NCBI RefSeq assembly: GCF_004664715.2 | Contig: NC_051063.1 | Span: 72,650,518-72,714,517, forward strand | From: Peromyscus leucopus | Lineage: Eukaryota > Chordata > Mammalia > Rodentia > Cricetidae | Reading direction: 5' to 3' | Length of the DNA stretch: 64,000 nt | Shown here: positions 21,736-33,594 of the stretch, piece by piece | Layout of the letters: each line of letters opens with the position of its first letter | How positions within the stretch are numbered: the first letter of the stretch is position 1 | Program-made: the position numbers and the translations under genes | Notes under the pieces: generated by a model | What the model saw: the letters and a program-made list of their open reading frames with translations, nothing else | The model's database searches: none | What the model was told of the DNA's origin: nothing

Positions 21736-22647
21736 CTCAGAGTCCCTTTACTGCTTTTTTTTTTTACTCTGGCCCCACCCCAGTCCCAAACCCAATGTAT
21801 AAGTTGCATGATCTGAGAAACTAGACCCTCCATTCCTCACCTCAGTGGCTCCCATGGCTGGGGTAAAATCTAAGCCCTTAATGAGCCAAATTTGATCCAT
21901 TCTGATTTTGTATAATTCTCCTAAAACACAACATAATGGGTAAAGTAAGCATTTTTATCTTAATTTAAGGCCTGTGGCATTTATTCACCCAAACTTCCTT
22001 GGCTTACCGAAAGCCTTCCTTTGAGAAATGGACTCTTCTTCTTGAATTCCCAGTCATTTTTCTTATATAAGCCCTGCTCTGAACATTGTCTATAATTTCC
22101 AATTTCACTCTTTAAAATGAGGGAGAACTCAAGCAGGGGCAGGTATTTTTAAATGTATATGACTCTCTGCAGGCTTTTAAAATCTTCTCGCCCACATCCA
22201 TTTCGGAGAGTATTTTTAGGAACTTCCATTTACAGAACAAGCTTTTCCAAAGACCTAAACTTAGTTTTCGTGGAAACAACTCTTGCTCTTGGCACGCCTG
22301 TTCCGTCAGCTCCTGTAAACTGTTTAATTACAACAGCAAGCACAGCTGATCTGGGAGGCAGGGCGCCTGGCGGGCAGCAGAGGGACGGGACTGGCAGACG
22401 ACAGCCGTGCTCTGGCATCCCCGGATAAGGTAGCCAGAGCTCAGGAACCTTTGTTGGAACAGCTGCCCTTCTGCTTGCCTCTGAATGGCCCCCTGTCCAG
22501 ATGACCCAACACTCCCTTTTCACTGGCTAAGGGTCTGCGTAACTCCCCTTAGCCTCGGCTACTCACTAGTGCAGTGTTTACATTTTTTACTTTTTAAAAT
22601 CATTTTGTGTGCATACACATTATTTATTTTTTCTTTACTTTGGAGAG

Positions 22648-22648
<1 letters not shown>
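21736..22648. other. unassigned; conserved-looking core
   Basis: No gene or named repeat. 22150-22440 is repeat-free with homeobox-like and E-box words (see findings). Confidence 0.4.
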
Positions 22649-22685
<37 letters not shown>

Positions 22686-22695
22686 ACACACACAC
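22649..22695. repeat. CA microsatellite
   Basis: Two CA runs separated by a single 'ta'. Confidence 0.95.
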
Positions 22696-23836
22696 TTACT
22701 CTCTGGAATCCCCCTTCCTTTCTCTCTAAATTTTTCCTTCTTCCCCCCAGTCACCCAGTGGCCACCACTAGAGAAAGTGACTCACCTTCTTCTAGCATCC
22801 ATGAACAGCCCTCAGCTCCTCAGAAATAGTTGGCATCTCGTGGTCACCTCTTACATTCATGGTAGAATGTGAGAGGACCCAATATTGTGCAAGTGTCCAT
22901 AGTTGTGACGGCTATATCCTATTTGGGTGGCAGCATTTTGTGATACTTCTCTTCTCCTCTGGCCCAAAAATTCTTTCTCCCCTCTCTTCTGCAATGGTCC
23001 CTGGGTCATTGGAGGGTGGTGCAGATGTTCCGTGTAAGCCTGGGCACTCATCACCCGCTCATTCACGGCACTTTGACCAGATAAGCGTCTCTGCATTGGC
23101 TATCTCCTTCAGTCTATGGACATCAACATGAATATTTAGAAGGCAGTTGGGCATGTCTGTTTAAGGAAGCAATGGTGGCCTTGTTTCCCCCTTGGACCTA
23201 TGCTCTACCAGCCACAGGCCTTTGATCAGATTTATAGTATCTATTAGTTAAGTATTCTTTCTTATGAAATGGGCCTCAAATCCAGTCACAAAGTACCTGG
23301 TTATCCCAGAAATAGCATGCCATTATTGTTCCAATGGCCACATACTGTCTGAGGGTCAGTAGTGTAGCACAGCTGGCTACAGCTGACTGATCCACATCTG
23401 CATTTCCTCCCACAGTGACTTACACAGCACATGCAGGCACTATCAATGAAAACCAGCCGAGAGGGGAAGCTTCCGGTTCAATTCTATCTGGATTTCTTTG
23501 TTCTGGTGGGTAACCCGTAGCAATGACAATAGTGTGTATTCTTCTGGAGGCCTCTGAGTCCTCATCAGCCAATGACTATGGAGGTTATCTTACACCTAGC
23601 ACTTGCTTAAAAGCCTCTAACTTCTGGAAACAGCGTTCTCTACCCATGGAGAGAGAACTTCCCCACTTGAAACCTTTTTTAAAATGTGTTCTTACATTTT
23701 AATTGTATTTTTCAGTCTTCTAATCAACCCATCAACTTCTATTCCAGGGGATCTAAGGGAATTGACTTTCAAGTTTGTTTTTATTCTGACTCTCCCCTAT
23801 ACAATCAAAATATTAAGATTAAGACCTAACTATCAT
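22696..23836. other. nothing recognised
   Basis: Unassigned, single-copy-like. Open frames at 22857-23131 overlap on both strands without similarity. Confidence 0.35.
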
Positions 23837-24092
23837 GGGACTGAGGAGATGGCTCAGTTGGCAAGGTGTTTGCCACGCAAGCATGAGAATCTGAGTTCAA
23901 TACCCAGAACCTACATGAAAAAAAAAAAAAAACAAAAAAAAAAAAAACAAGCAAACTTGGTGTGGTAGCATGTTATTGTCATCCCAGCACTGGGAAGTAG
24001 AAGCTGGCAGATCCCTGGGACTGCCAGCCAGTCAGCCCAGCCTACTTGTCCAGTTCCAGGACAATTAGAGAATCTTTTTCAAAAAACAAGGT
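23837..24092 (+). mobile_element. B4-family SINE
   Basis: Head 'gggactgaggagatggctca', 'ctgagttcaatacccagaac', an internal A-rich stretch (23919-23947), then 'cccagcactgggaagtagaa' and 'gccagtcagcccagcctact'. Confidence 0.8.
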
Positions 24093-24102
24093 AAATAGCA
24101 TC

Positions 24103-24582
24103 TGTGGTGGTTTGAAAGAAAATGGACCCCAGAGGGAGTGGCGCTATCAGGAGGTGTGACTTTGTTCAGTCGGTAATGGCCTTGTGTGTCACTGTGAGGG
24201 TGGGGTGGGCGTTGAGGTCTCCTATGCTCAAACTACACCCAGTGACACAGCACATTTCCTGTTGCCTGTGGATCAAGATGTAGAACTCTCAGATCCTTCT
24301 CCAGCACCCTGTCTGCCTCTGCGCTGCCTTGATGATAATGGACTAAACCTCTAAAACTGTAAACTACCCCAATTAAATGTTTTCTCTTATAAGAATTGCT
24401 GTTGTGGAATATTATTTTAAGGCATGTTACTTTTGTTTATGTTGCATTTATTTAACTCTATGAAGCTATGATGCTGTGCCTGTCTAAAACACCTGATTGG
24501 TCTGATAAAGAACTGAGCAGCCAATGGCAAGGCAGGAGAAAGGATAAGTAGGGGCTAGCAGGCAGAGAGTATATATAGAGAG

Positions 24583-24647
<65 letters not shown>

Positions 24648-24984
24648 AGAGAAAGAGGAAGATCAAGGAACAAGAGAGGAAGGAGGAGGACTCCAAGGGC
24701 CAGCCACGCAGCTACACAGCCAGTCACAGAGTAGGAGTAAGATTTACAGAAGTAAGAGAACTAGAAAAGCTCAGAGGCAAAAGGTAGATGGGCTAATTTA
24801 AGTTAAGGAAAGCTGGTTAGAAACTAAGCCAAGCTAAGGCCAGGCATTCATGATTAAGAATAAGCCTCCATGTGTAATTTATTTGGGAGCTGGGTGGTGG
24901 GGCCCCCAAAAGAGCAAAAACGAACAACGATAAATTGCCACAGTTATGGTGTGTCTTCACAGCAATAGACCCCTAACTAAGACA
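24103..24984 (+). repeat. rodent interspersed repeat C split by LTR
   Basis: Left part 24103-24402 ('tgtggtggtttgaaagaaaa', 'ggatcaagatgtagaactct', 'aattaaatgttttctc') and right part 24943-24984 ('cttcacagcaatagaccc', 'ctaactaagaca') join into one common rodent repeat. An LTR sits between them. Confidence 0.75.
24403..24942 (+). mobile_element. solo LTR (LTR3 group)
   Basis: Starts 'TGTGGAATATTATTTTAAGG' and ends 'gataaattgccACA'. Inside are 'acacctgattggtctgataa', 'gagcagccaatggcaaggca', a TA microsatellite (24589-24646), 'cagccacgcagctacacagc' and 'taagcctccatgtg'. I know this LTR from hamster and deer-mouse DNA. A second copy is at 33634-34160. I could not define a clean 6-bp target duplication. 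Confidence 0.75.
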
Positions 24985-25051
24985 GAATCTCAGGAATGTG
25001 ACACCTGAAATTGAACTCTGGTCTGTGTATGCATACACAACACATGTGCGC

Positions 25052-25106
25052 GTGCGCACACACACACACACACCCACACCCACACACACACACACACACA
25101 CACACG
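25052..25106. repeat. CA microsatellite with CCCACACC
   Basis: CA run broken by 'cccacacccac'. The 'gaactctggtctgtgtatgc' just left may be a SINE remnant. Confidence 0.9.
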
Positions 25107-26822
25107 CATATTTACCTGTCACATGTTTCAAAAGTCTCAGATGAGGATTAAGTGACATGGTGACACTTGGTTGAGTGGCTTTCTGGAGTAATGGGCAGAT
25201 TCTGCCTGTACCCTGTCCAAAGTCTTTCTGGGCTGAGGGTCACTGGCCCTGTCTGTAGTGACCCTTGAGTCCCTGTATCTCTCAGCATCCAGACATCCTC
25301 CAAGACTGCCTTGCAGACCACTGCTTCTGTGCTTAGTGGTTTTTCAGAAACTTCTGCAGAAGCACCTATCCCAGGCAGGAACTGTGATGTCTCTTTCTGA
25401 CCTTCCCCTCCCACACTCCAAACTCACTTTCACAGACTGGTTGGCTCACTTCTCATTTCCTTCCAAAATTAAAATGTTCCCTGGATGTGCAAATGGCGGA
25501 AGGAAGGGATGAGGAGAGAGAAGGGGAATGTTTGGAAGGAACAGAAAGAGCAGAGAGGAAAGAAATGCATAGACTAAGTAGCTTTCCATCCCTGGGCAAG
25601 TTTGCTTTTTATTTTATTTCTCAGTAACCTTTTCTGAACATTGGTCTTACATTGGTTAATTCCCCGCGGCAGGTGCTTTTAGCAGCACAGTGATATAAAC
25701 TGATGTTGGGCAGTGGTGATTTCTGGAAGCACCTTGAGCATTTTGGTTCCAGCAGCACAAGAACTAGAGTTTCATGGAAGCAGGAGCCCAGGAAGGTTTC
25801 TGGTGAGCCATGGGCACAAATGGCAGGGGCCAGGGCCACTCAGCACCTCAAGCCCTGCCCTTCAGGGAGCTGAGAGGTGGGTCTATTGGTTCTATTAGTT
25901 CTGGTGTTCACACTGCTGATTGGCAGGTTCTCTTGGTGTTGAAACACCTGGTCGCAGTGGTTTTAAGATGGTCTTGTCTTAGAAAGGTAGTAAGCTTTCT
26001 GTGAAAACAGCAGGGGTAGCTGGTATTTCAAACCTGCTAAAGCTGACATGAAGGGAGCCATTGGACTTTCAACAGGCCATATGCGTTAGCTCTCAAAGGC
26101 CATCCTCTGAGGTGCTTTCTATGGACCTCTCCTCATCTAGATGGTAAGCCCAGCTCCTCCTGCATCTGACTGCCTTGTGTAGAGTAGGCACCTGGAATTC
26201 CCATCACTTTCAGGTGAGGGACACTTTTCCTTTGGGCAGCAGATAAACCTCTGAAGGTTGCTAGAAGCAGAGGGTATGAGAGGAAGGTTTTCTTCCCTCA
26301 AGGATCTGAGTGGGATTCCAACTGTGATAGGTGCACTGGCCTTCTCAGTCCCCAAGGGAGAATCAGATATCACTGTCTGACCAGTTGTGCCTTCCACTGT
26401 GGAGGAGGCCAGGTCATTGGAAAAGAGAGTGAATGATAAAGAACTCACGGATGGATCAATAAGCCAGAGAGGCCGTTGAACAATATGCCAGTTGATCTGG
26501 ACAGTCCTGGTTTGTCCCTACAGACCTACAGATTTTTGTGTGGCTTCATGTAAATGAATCTTTGCTGCTCTGAGCTTCATATTGCTTATATGAAAAATGA
26601 AAGTGTTGCTTCTGGAATCCTAAACCTCTTCTTCTTTTTATGTCTTGGCAGTGGGAAAAGGAAGAGCAGGAGAGGAGGGTGAGATTAGGTTTCCCTTATC
26701 CCTTCCGAATTGTGTAAGGAGCTCTGCCATGTGACATGTTGGCTGTGGCAGGGTGGGAGTGGAGATGAACCCTGTCCCTCAGGGAAGGGAGAGTCAATGA
26801 TGAAACAGAAATTCTCCGTGTG
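25107..26822. other. nothing recognised
   Basis: 1.7 kb of unassigned sequence. Open frames on both strands (longest about 100 codons) lack similarity. Confidence 0.35.
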
Positions 26823-26938
26823 GTATTTCTCTGATCAGGAAACACAGATATTCCAACATGACTACATTGATTCCCAGAAAGTATTTTTCTGATCAGGAAA
26901 CACAGACATTCCAACATGACTGCATTGATTCCCAGCCT
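26823..26938. repeat. 58-bp tandem duplication
   Basis: Two head-to-tail units, 26823-26880 and 26881-26938, share 'ctgatcaggaaacacag' and 'ttccaacatgact' in register. They differ at only a few positions. Confidence 0.95.
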
Positions 26939-27221
26939 TTCTGAGATGAGGTTTTCAACAATGAGCTTGGGCAGAAAGATTCTGCCTCTAAGAAGGCTCT
27001 GATCCAGCAGGAACTCCCTGCCTGGATTCAGCTTCCAGAGCTTTACTACTTACAGTCTCTTTCCTTCTCAGGGCCTGGATATCAGTCAGCAGTGATAGAT
27101 ACAGAATGGGGGGGACTACTGGAGAGTGCCAAGATTGGAGGATGGCCCCAAGGAGCTCCAAATTGGGGCTAGCTTATGCTAGGATGTTGACCAAGATAAA
27201 GCCTCTCTGGGACCATCTGAA
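26939..27221. other. nothing recognised
   Basis: Unassigned sequence before the L1 3' end. Confidence 0.3.
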
Positions 27222-27243
27222 AAGAATGGGTGGTGGCCCCTTA

Positions 27244-28050
27244 CCACCGGCAACAGACAGGAAAGCCAACCTCAGGGGCATGAGAATGGAAGAGCTGGCC
27301 CTGCCCCTCACCAAGTGCAGCAATCCAGAGAGGGCTCCGCACCTCGCCTGGGCAAAACAGTAGAGCTGGCTCTGGTGTTGTGAGTGCGGGTGAGTTGGAG
27401 CCCAGGGTATGAAAGCAGGAGAACTGGTCTGCTCCTTGCTGTCTGCTATATTGAGTGAGCTAGTGGGGGCAGTTCTGGACACTCACCCCAGGTGGTGACG
27501 ATGAAGGGAAGCTGGCGGGCTAATCAACCCAGCTACTGCCAAGGCCTAGAACCAGGACTACGAGATAGCCTACCCCAACACCCACCTCATCTATGAACTG
27601 TTGGATTATATGAAGGGGCTGTACCTGCAGATCCAAAGCTACAGGATCTCCAGGACACAAGGCAATAATAGGATATCCAAGAGGAGTCTCCGTGAAGGCC
27701 CAGAATCCAGGGTGTAGCGGAAGCCAGTGACCTTGAGCCAGACCAATGACTCATTGCAGCGAACACTTACAAGTAAAGATGCATGAACTAAAGGCTACAC
27801 TGTGGGACTTACTGGGCCACACTGCTGTTTCCATGCCAAGATTTTGGTGTTGCTGTTTTTGGAGGTGTTTTGATTTTTTTGTTTGGGGGTTTATTTTTTT
27901 TTTCTTTTTTGGTTTTACTTTTAAATTTTGTTTTGGGGAGGAGGTTGCAAGGGCAGAGGGCAGAAGTGAGGGGACAGAGAGATGAGTGGGATCAGGATGC
28001 AAGATGTGAGATCCACCAAGAATCAACAAAAAGTTAAAAAAGAAGAAGAA
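27244..28050 (+). mobile_element. L1 (Lx-like) 3' UTR
   Basis: Sense-strand rodent L1 3' UTR landmarks in order: 'aaccacctcatctatgaactg'-like text at 27583-27601, 'cctgcagatccaaagc', 'gtgtagcggaagccagtga', a T/G-rich stretch (27840-27935), 'gaggttgcaagggcagagg', 'atgagtgggatcagg', 'aagaatcaacaaaaagtt' and an A-rich tail. An imperfect ~21-bp repeat around 'agaatgggtggtgg' (27222-27243) and 'agaatgggcggtgg' (28049-28071) is the likely target duplication. The ORFs are absent. Confidence 0.75.
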
Positions 28051-28071
28051 GAATGGGCGGTGGAACCCTTA

Positions 28072-28585
28072 AGAGACCATCTAAATGTGTTGCATCGGTT
28101 ACTAATGGATCGACATCGTGTTTTCACTCTGTCAGGGAGAACTTGAGTCCTAAGTTCATAATGGGTGTGTCATCCCACAAGTCAAGTGAGTGGTAGGCCA
28201 GTAGCAAAGGCTTTTCACAAATGAGGAAACTCTAGTTTGTTGTCACACTGCATTAATGCAGTCAGTAAGTTAGCAAGGAGCCCAAGTCTCTGCTTAGCTC
28301 ACAGCCACGGCTGTTGCTGCTGGTCCACGAGCCATATTTGTGCCACCAGGGTTTCAGCAGGGTAGGACATTCCAAAGGTTAAAATCTTACTCTTTTATAT
28401 CTATTCTGTTCATGGAAAACCCTAGCTCTCATCTCAAAGAAAATAAGGCTTATTCTGCAATCACATAAGAGTGACCACAGCCCGGGGAACACAGATGCAG
28501 ATTACCTAACTGTCCCGTGAAAGTTTTATAGCAACAGAACAAAGAAAGCCATAAATCAAGGAAACTTTTCAAATAGATTGGTAGG
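28072..28585. other. nothing recognised
   Basis: Unassigned sequence. Confidence 0.3.
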
Positions 28586-28800
28586 AGGAGAGCTCATAGT
28601 CCCATTGGTAGAGTGCTTGAATGATACATACTGTAGCTTGGCTTTCATCCCCAGCATAGGATAAACCAGGTGTGGTGCTCAGCACCTGGACAGAAAGACA
28701 GGAGGATTGGAAGTTCAAAGTCATCTTTGGCTACAGACAGAATTTAAGACCAGCTTAGGATACATGAAGTCCTGCCTAAAATAATATAATAAAGTAAAAT
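28586..28800 (+). mobile_element. B4-type (ID plus B1) SINE
   Basis: ID-like head ('agctcatagtcccattggta', 'tttcatccccagcatagg'), B1-like body ('gacaggaggattggaagttc', 'taagaccagcttaggat'), and an 'aataaagtaaaataag' tail. Confidence 0.75.
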
Positions 28801-30282
28801 AAGATTAAATAGATGGGAACAGCAGAGTTGGGGGGATCTCTACAATAGCTCTCAGAAGCCATCTGACGACCTTGTTCAATTTCAAGTTGACAGAAACTAG
28901 GGGTATATTGTACAAAAAGAATTGCCACATGGTCACAAGAATTTTAGGTCACATGAAGACAGTAAATGGCTCTTGGGAGAGGGGCTTTTAAAGGTAGCAT
29001 AAGATCATTTGACACCAAACCTCACAACTTTCCTGTTCTTCACAACCAGGGACGTTCCGATCAGTCGATCAGCCCTGTAGTGGCTTTTGTTCTTGGCACT
29101 TCAGGGCACGTTCCCGAGTCTGTCATCTTCTCAGCACCGTCCTCAAGCAGCAGTGCCAGCCCCACGGGACTGTGGTGTATGCATCTCTGTCCCTGGGGTC
29201 GGACTGACATCGTTTGTCTTTGCATCTCTGCAGCCTTCTCAGGGCTCAGCACAGAGCAGCTGCTCAGGGACTCTTGTCTCCCTGAAGGGAAGTCTAGAGC
29301 AGCGAGGGCTACACCAAGTTAAAACAGAAGGAAAAAGAGACAACTCCAGATCAGATTGTTCCAAGCGATCAGACCCCTCTCACCCATATACATAGGCACA
29401 TGTAGACATGCATGCATACATATATGCGCACTTATACACACGCACAAATACTAGGTAAGAGGCTTTTCAGAAGAAAGCATAGGAACAGACTAAGAGTTCC
29501 TAATCTGAAATGCAAAGTCACTTGGCCGCACTCTCCAGCCCTAAGAATGGAATGTGTAACCAGAGTCCACACTGGCAGAGCTGAGTGACTGACTCAGTCA
29601 AGACACCTGTGCACCAGGGGGACGCTCTGCCTTCCAGGAACTGAACATCGTTCCCATCCTTCAGTGTGGGCCGTGGTATAGTTGAGGTCTTTCTTGGAGT
29701 ACAACATGGGAAACTAAGGGCTGTCACCCTTACTGACATCAGCAGGGTGAGTCACGCGGGCAAGATGCACCCTTGACAGATGTGTAGGAGTGACACGTGA
29801 CCTCTGTGTCTTCTTCTCTAAGCCCCTCCCCCGAGTTTACACAGAGGAAAATGTCAGGTGAATTCCCACAGGGCCAGTTCACAAAACCTGACCGGCGCTC
29901 TTCAGAATTTTCAAGGTCATAAGAACAAAGGGGTGGGAGATACTGTCACAAGGAGTCCCAGGACGCAGGACAAGGATACATGGGACCCTGAATGAGATCC
30001 AGACAGAGTCAGGGCAGGCACTGAAGAGGTAGCCCACCAAGAATGCTGACTTCCCTCAAGAACGCTGGCTCATTCCATGCGGCACTCAGACCGCACTAAC
30101 GGAAGATGGAGGCCGAGGGAGAGCTGGGAACACTTCACAACGAAGGCCTGGGCTTCTGTGTCTAAACCTCTCCTGATACAGCATCGATTTAAAACAGCAA
30201 ACAGCAGCAGCAAACAGTGATGAGTGAGAGGGGCAGCTCTGACATGTTCCCAGTGTGACGGCACCATATGCCGGGGAAGCTG

Positions 30283-30285
<3 letters not shown>
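28801..30285. other. nothing recognised
   Basis: 1.5 kb of unassigned sequence. A 'catgcatacatatatgcgc' tract near 29410 looks like a decayed SINE tail. The frame at 28966-29322 is Ser-rich by chance and matches nothing. Confidence 0.35.

Positions 30286-30342
<57 letters not shown>
30286..30342. repeat. TC microsatellite
   Basis: Uninterrupted CT dinucleotides on the plus strand. Confidence 0.97.
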
Positions 30343-30345
<3 letters not shown>

Positions 30346-31947
30346 GCTTTGGGAATTAATCATGCATAATGAATCAACTTAAAATTAGACCAAGCATTTT
30401 GGTAACAGCTGGTCCCCCAACTCCCCAGAATCTATAATATGTAATTTATTTTGACGGGTTGCTCATGGAATTGCTGGTGGGGGGTACAAAAGAGATGCCT
30501 GGCCTTAAAATAAAAAGGGTCTGCTGGGTCCCCAGCCAAGGCCTCAGTTTGGAGGAGCTAGATCCACCCCAACCCTTGCGTCCTTAGCCTAGCTAGCTCT
30601 TGCTTCTTGTCTATGGAAGGGGTAGGTGTGGTTGCCTTTTCCAAGCAAGGTGCTGATATCAGCCACCCTCTGCCAAAGGGTCTGCCAGCCTCCTCCTCAC
30701 ACAACAGGCGTTGAGTGTTGTTCCCACAGCAAGATGTGCTAACCCGGGATCAACAGAAGCCAACAAAACCACTGGCCTAGAGGCCAGGGCAGTAACAGAG
30801 GCAGGGATGGTGGCACAGTTCCTGTGTGGCAGCCAAAAAGGAACTTAAGAAATGTCACCCATATTTCTGCGCCTTGGTCTCTCCACCTGGCTGTGAGGAA
30901 CCAGTGAAACAGTTCCATATGAAAACAGAAAGTATGGTCCTGAAGAGCTCTCTCCGCTGTGAGGAACTCAGTGCCCTGTGACTCAGAGTGGCTTCTGAGT
31001 ATCAGAGACAACAGCCAGGCCTGTGAATGCATCTTAATGTGCTCAGTCAAGAGTTTCGGGAGACCTAGAGATGGACTCCAGAAGATTACAGAACAAATGA
31101 AGGGATCTAGCTCTGGTACTCGTGGAGTTGCAGAGGATATGAATTCTGCTCTTGGGGCACTGGGATGTAGAAGAAGCCTTGAGCTCCAGATGAGAAAACA
31201 TCTGGCCAGTGATTTGACCTCAGCCTCCCAAAGCCTTGATAATAAGAACCAGCCATAGCAAGGCAAGACTTTTTACCCATGGCACAGGACTGTATCTTGG
31301 TGGCCCCTGCATGAGCTTCTTGGAAGTAGTCTTTATTCTGCCCTTTACAAACCTAAGAGGAAAGAAAACTAAGCATTAGCCCCTGAATAGAATCATTCCC
31401 CAACACCATAGGGAAATCCCAAGACATTTCATTTCATAGCTGAAAAACCACTCCAGGGAACAGCTGTCCACACTCTTGCCTGGGTTCCAAAGTCTCCTGA
31501 GATGCATGGTGTGTTAACTGAGTCCCATGTTGAGTACTTGGTGTCATTGCCCTGCCCTGTGAAATACAGTCCCATTGCATTCTGGTCCCTGGAGCCTTAT
31601 CACTACAACCTGCACCGCCCAGTCTCCTCTGAACTAACTGGGAAGTGGTGAGCACAGATTCCAACTTTAACCTTTGTGTATCAATCATCAATCTTTGTGT
31701 CATCCAGTTACTTTATTCAAATAGGGAAGTGAAAAATAACCCTGCTTAGTATCAAGACAAAGCAAAATCCCATCTTTGACCTCTCTGCCCAGATAGGCAC
31801 TCCCAGTAGGCAGTAATGCCTAGAAGAGGGCAAAGATTGGTTCTTGAGGGCTGTGGGGGTAAATCTCACCATTTTTTGTGAATAAAGAACAGTGCACACA
31901 GAACATATATGACTGTACAATGCATTGTACTAATTGTTCACGGCAAG
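30343..31947. other. nothing recognised
   Basis: Unassigned. Holds a 175-codon antisense open frame (30739-31266) with no domain, no similarity and no splice context. Confidence 0.35.
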
Positions 31948-32362
31948 CGCTGGGGAGGTGACTCAGTCAGTGATGTGTCTCTTGGGACGAAGTCAAGAGC
32001 ATCTCTGAAGCTTGCTGGCTGCCAGTTTAGCCCCATGTTTGATCACCAGAGCCTGATTTTGTTGTTGTTACTGTTTGTTTTTTGTTTTGTTATTGTTGTT
32101 TTTGAGATAGGATTTCTCTGTGTAGCTTTGCGCCTTTCCTGGAACTCACTCTGTAGACCAGGCTGGCCTCAAACTCACAGAGATCAGCCTGCCTCTGCCT
32201 CCCGAGTGCTGGGATTAAAGATGTGCACCACCACCACTGCCTGGCTGTAAGCATGGTGACGGCCAGTGGTAATCCCAGCCCTGGGAATGCAGAGGCTGGA
32301 GGAACCCTGAGGCTCACGGGCCAGCCAGCCGAGACAAATTGATGAGCTCCAACTCACTCAGC
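31948..32362 (+). mobile_element. B4-family SINE split by a B1
   Basis: Left part 31948-32060 ('gctggggaggtgactcagtc', 'agccccatgtttgatcacc') and right part 32247-32362 ('ggtaatcccagccctggga', 'acgggccagccagccgagac') form one B4. Confidence 0.75.
32075..32246 (-). mobile_element. B1 SINE, cricetid type
   Basis: Antisense B1 with 'tagctttgcgcctttcctgg', 'aactcactctgtagaccagg', 'ctgcctctgcctcccgagtg' and 'tgctgggattaaagatgtg'. It is nested in a B4. Confidence 0.95.
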
Positions 32363-32397
32363 AGAATCTAGACTCATCTAAGAGACCAACTTCTGGA

Positions 32398-33060
32398 CAT
32401 GTCTGTGAGGGAGTTTCTGGAAAGGTTAGCTGAAGTGGGACGACCCATCCGAACAGTGGGCAGCACTGTTCTGTGAGCTGGGATCCCAGAAGAAGTAAAA
32501 AGGGGAAAGGAAGCCGAGCACCCGCGTTCACCTTCCTCTCTGATCCCTAACTGTGCAGGGTGACCAGCTGCCTCACACTGCAGCCACTGTGTCTTCCCCG
32601 CCACGATGGACTATAACATCGAACTGTGAGCCAAAATCAACCCTTGTCTTAGGTAGGGTTCCTGTTGCTGTGACAAAATGCCATGACTACAAGAAGCTTG
32701 GGGAGGAAAGAGTTTATCTTAACACACAGTTTTCATGCCATGATCCGTCATTCAAGGAAGTCAAGGCGGCAACCTGGAGCCAGGAACCTGGGAAGTGAAG
32801 CTGAAGCCAGGGAGGAGTGGCTTGCTCCCCATAGCTTACTCAGCCTGCTTTCTTACACAGCTCAGGACCACCATCCCAGGGGTGGGACCACCCACAGTGA
32901 GTTGGGCCCTCCTGCATCCATCACTAATCAAGAAAATGCCCCACAGGTTTTTCCACAGGCCAATCTGCTGGGGCATTTTCTCAACTGGGATTCCTTTAAA
33001 TGACTCTAACATGTATCAAGGTGACATAAAACTAGCCAGCACACCTTTTCCTTAAGTTGT
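32398..33060 (+). repeat. rodent interspersed repeat B split by repeat A
   Basis: Left part 32398-32644 ('catgtctgtgagggagtttc', 'gtgggcagcactgttctg', 'gaactgtgagccaaaatcaa') and right part from 33043 ('ccttttccttaagttg') are joined in the usual repeat B ('aaataaacccttccttccttaagttg'). Confidence 0.7.
32645..33042 (+). repeat. rodent interspersed repeat A
   Basis: Full copy from 'tgtcttaggtagggttcct' to 'gtgacataaaactagccagc'. It sits inside repeat B, between 'aaccctt' and 'acctttt', which may be its target duplication. Confidence 0.85.
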
Positions 33061-33594
33061 TTCCTTAAGTCAGTTAAGCGATCTGGAATGGTTTTATCCT
33101 TGCAGACACATTTCGGGCTCTCCAGATAAGACAATGAGCCTTAAGTCACAGGCTGAAGCCACCAGCTCCAACAGCCTCTGCTGCTGAATGTTCACAATGG
33201 CTATGTCGGAGGAGAGCTTGCTGCCCTGTGTAAGGTCTGAACTTGATCTGCTCCCCCTATCACTCCAGGGAAAGGCCTCCTTTCACACCCACATAGGTCA
33301 ATATTCAGCCAAACACTCTAGGGATTACCCATTTTACACCTAGAGCGTCTGCCCCCATCCCTCTCTCTGCCGTGTCTCACCAATCCTAACATTTTTGTCT
33401 TCATCAAGTATGAACTCTGTTCCTGTAAGGCTGGCCTCTGTCCCCCTCCCCTCCCTGCACTGCTGATGAGGAGCAGTCATGGACTCGCTTAGTTGGTTTT
33501 CTTTCTAGGCTGCCACAGTCTTCTGTGTATGTTCTCCAGTTTTCTCATTGAGAGTGGAAGCAAAACACCAGTGTTTGGGAGTACATGTGGGGGT
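33061..33594. other. nothing recognised
   Basis: Unassigned sequence. Confidence 0.3.

Noticed and set aside
24397..24948. Target duplication for the LTR3 solo copy
   Set aside because: Left 'tgctgt' and right 'gttatg' do not match; any shorter match is ambiguous, so no duplication is claimed.
30739..31266. 175-codon antisense open frame
   Set aside because: Trp, Leu and Ser-rich low-quality peptide without similarity; the opposite strand is also open; no splice or promoter context.
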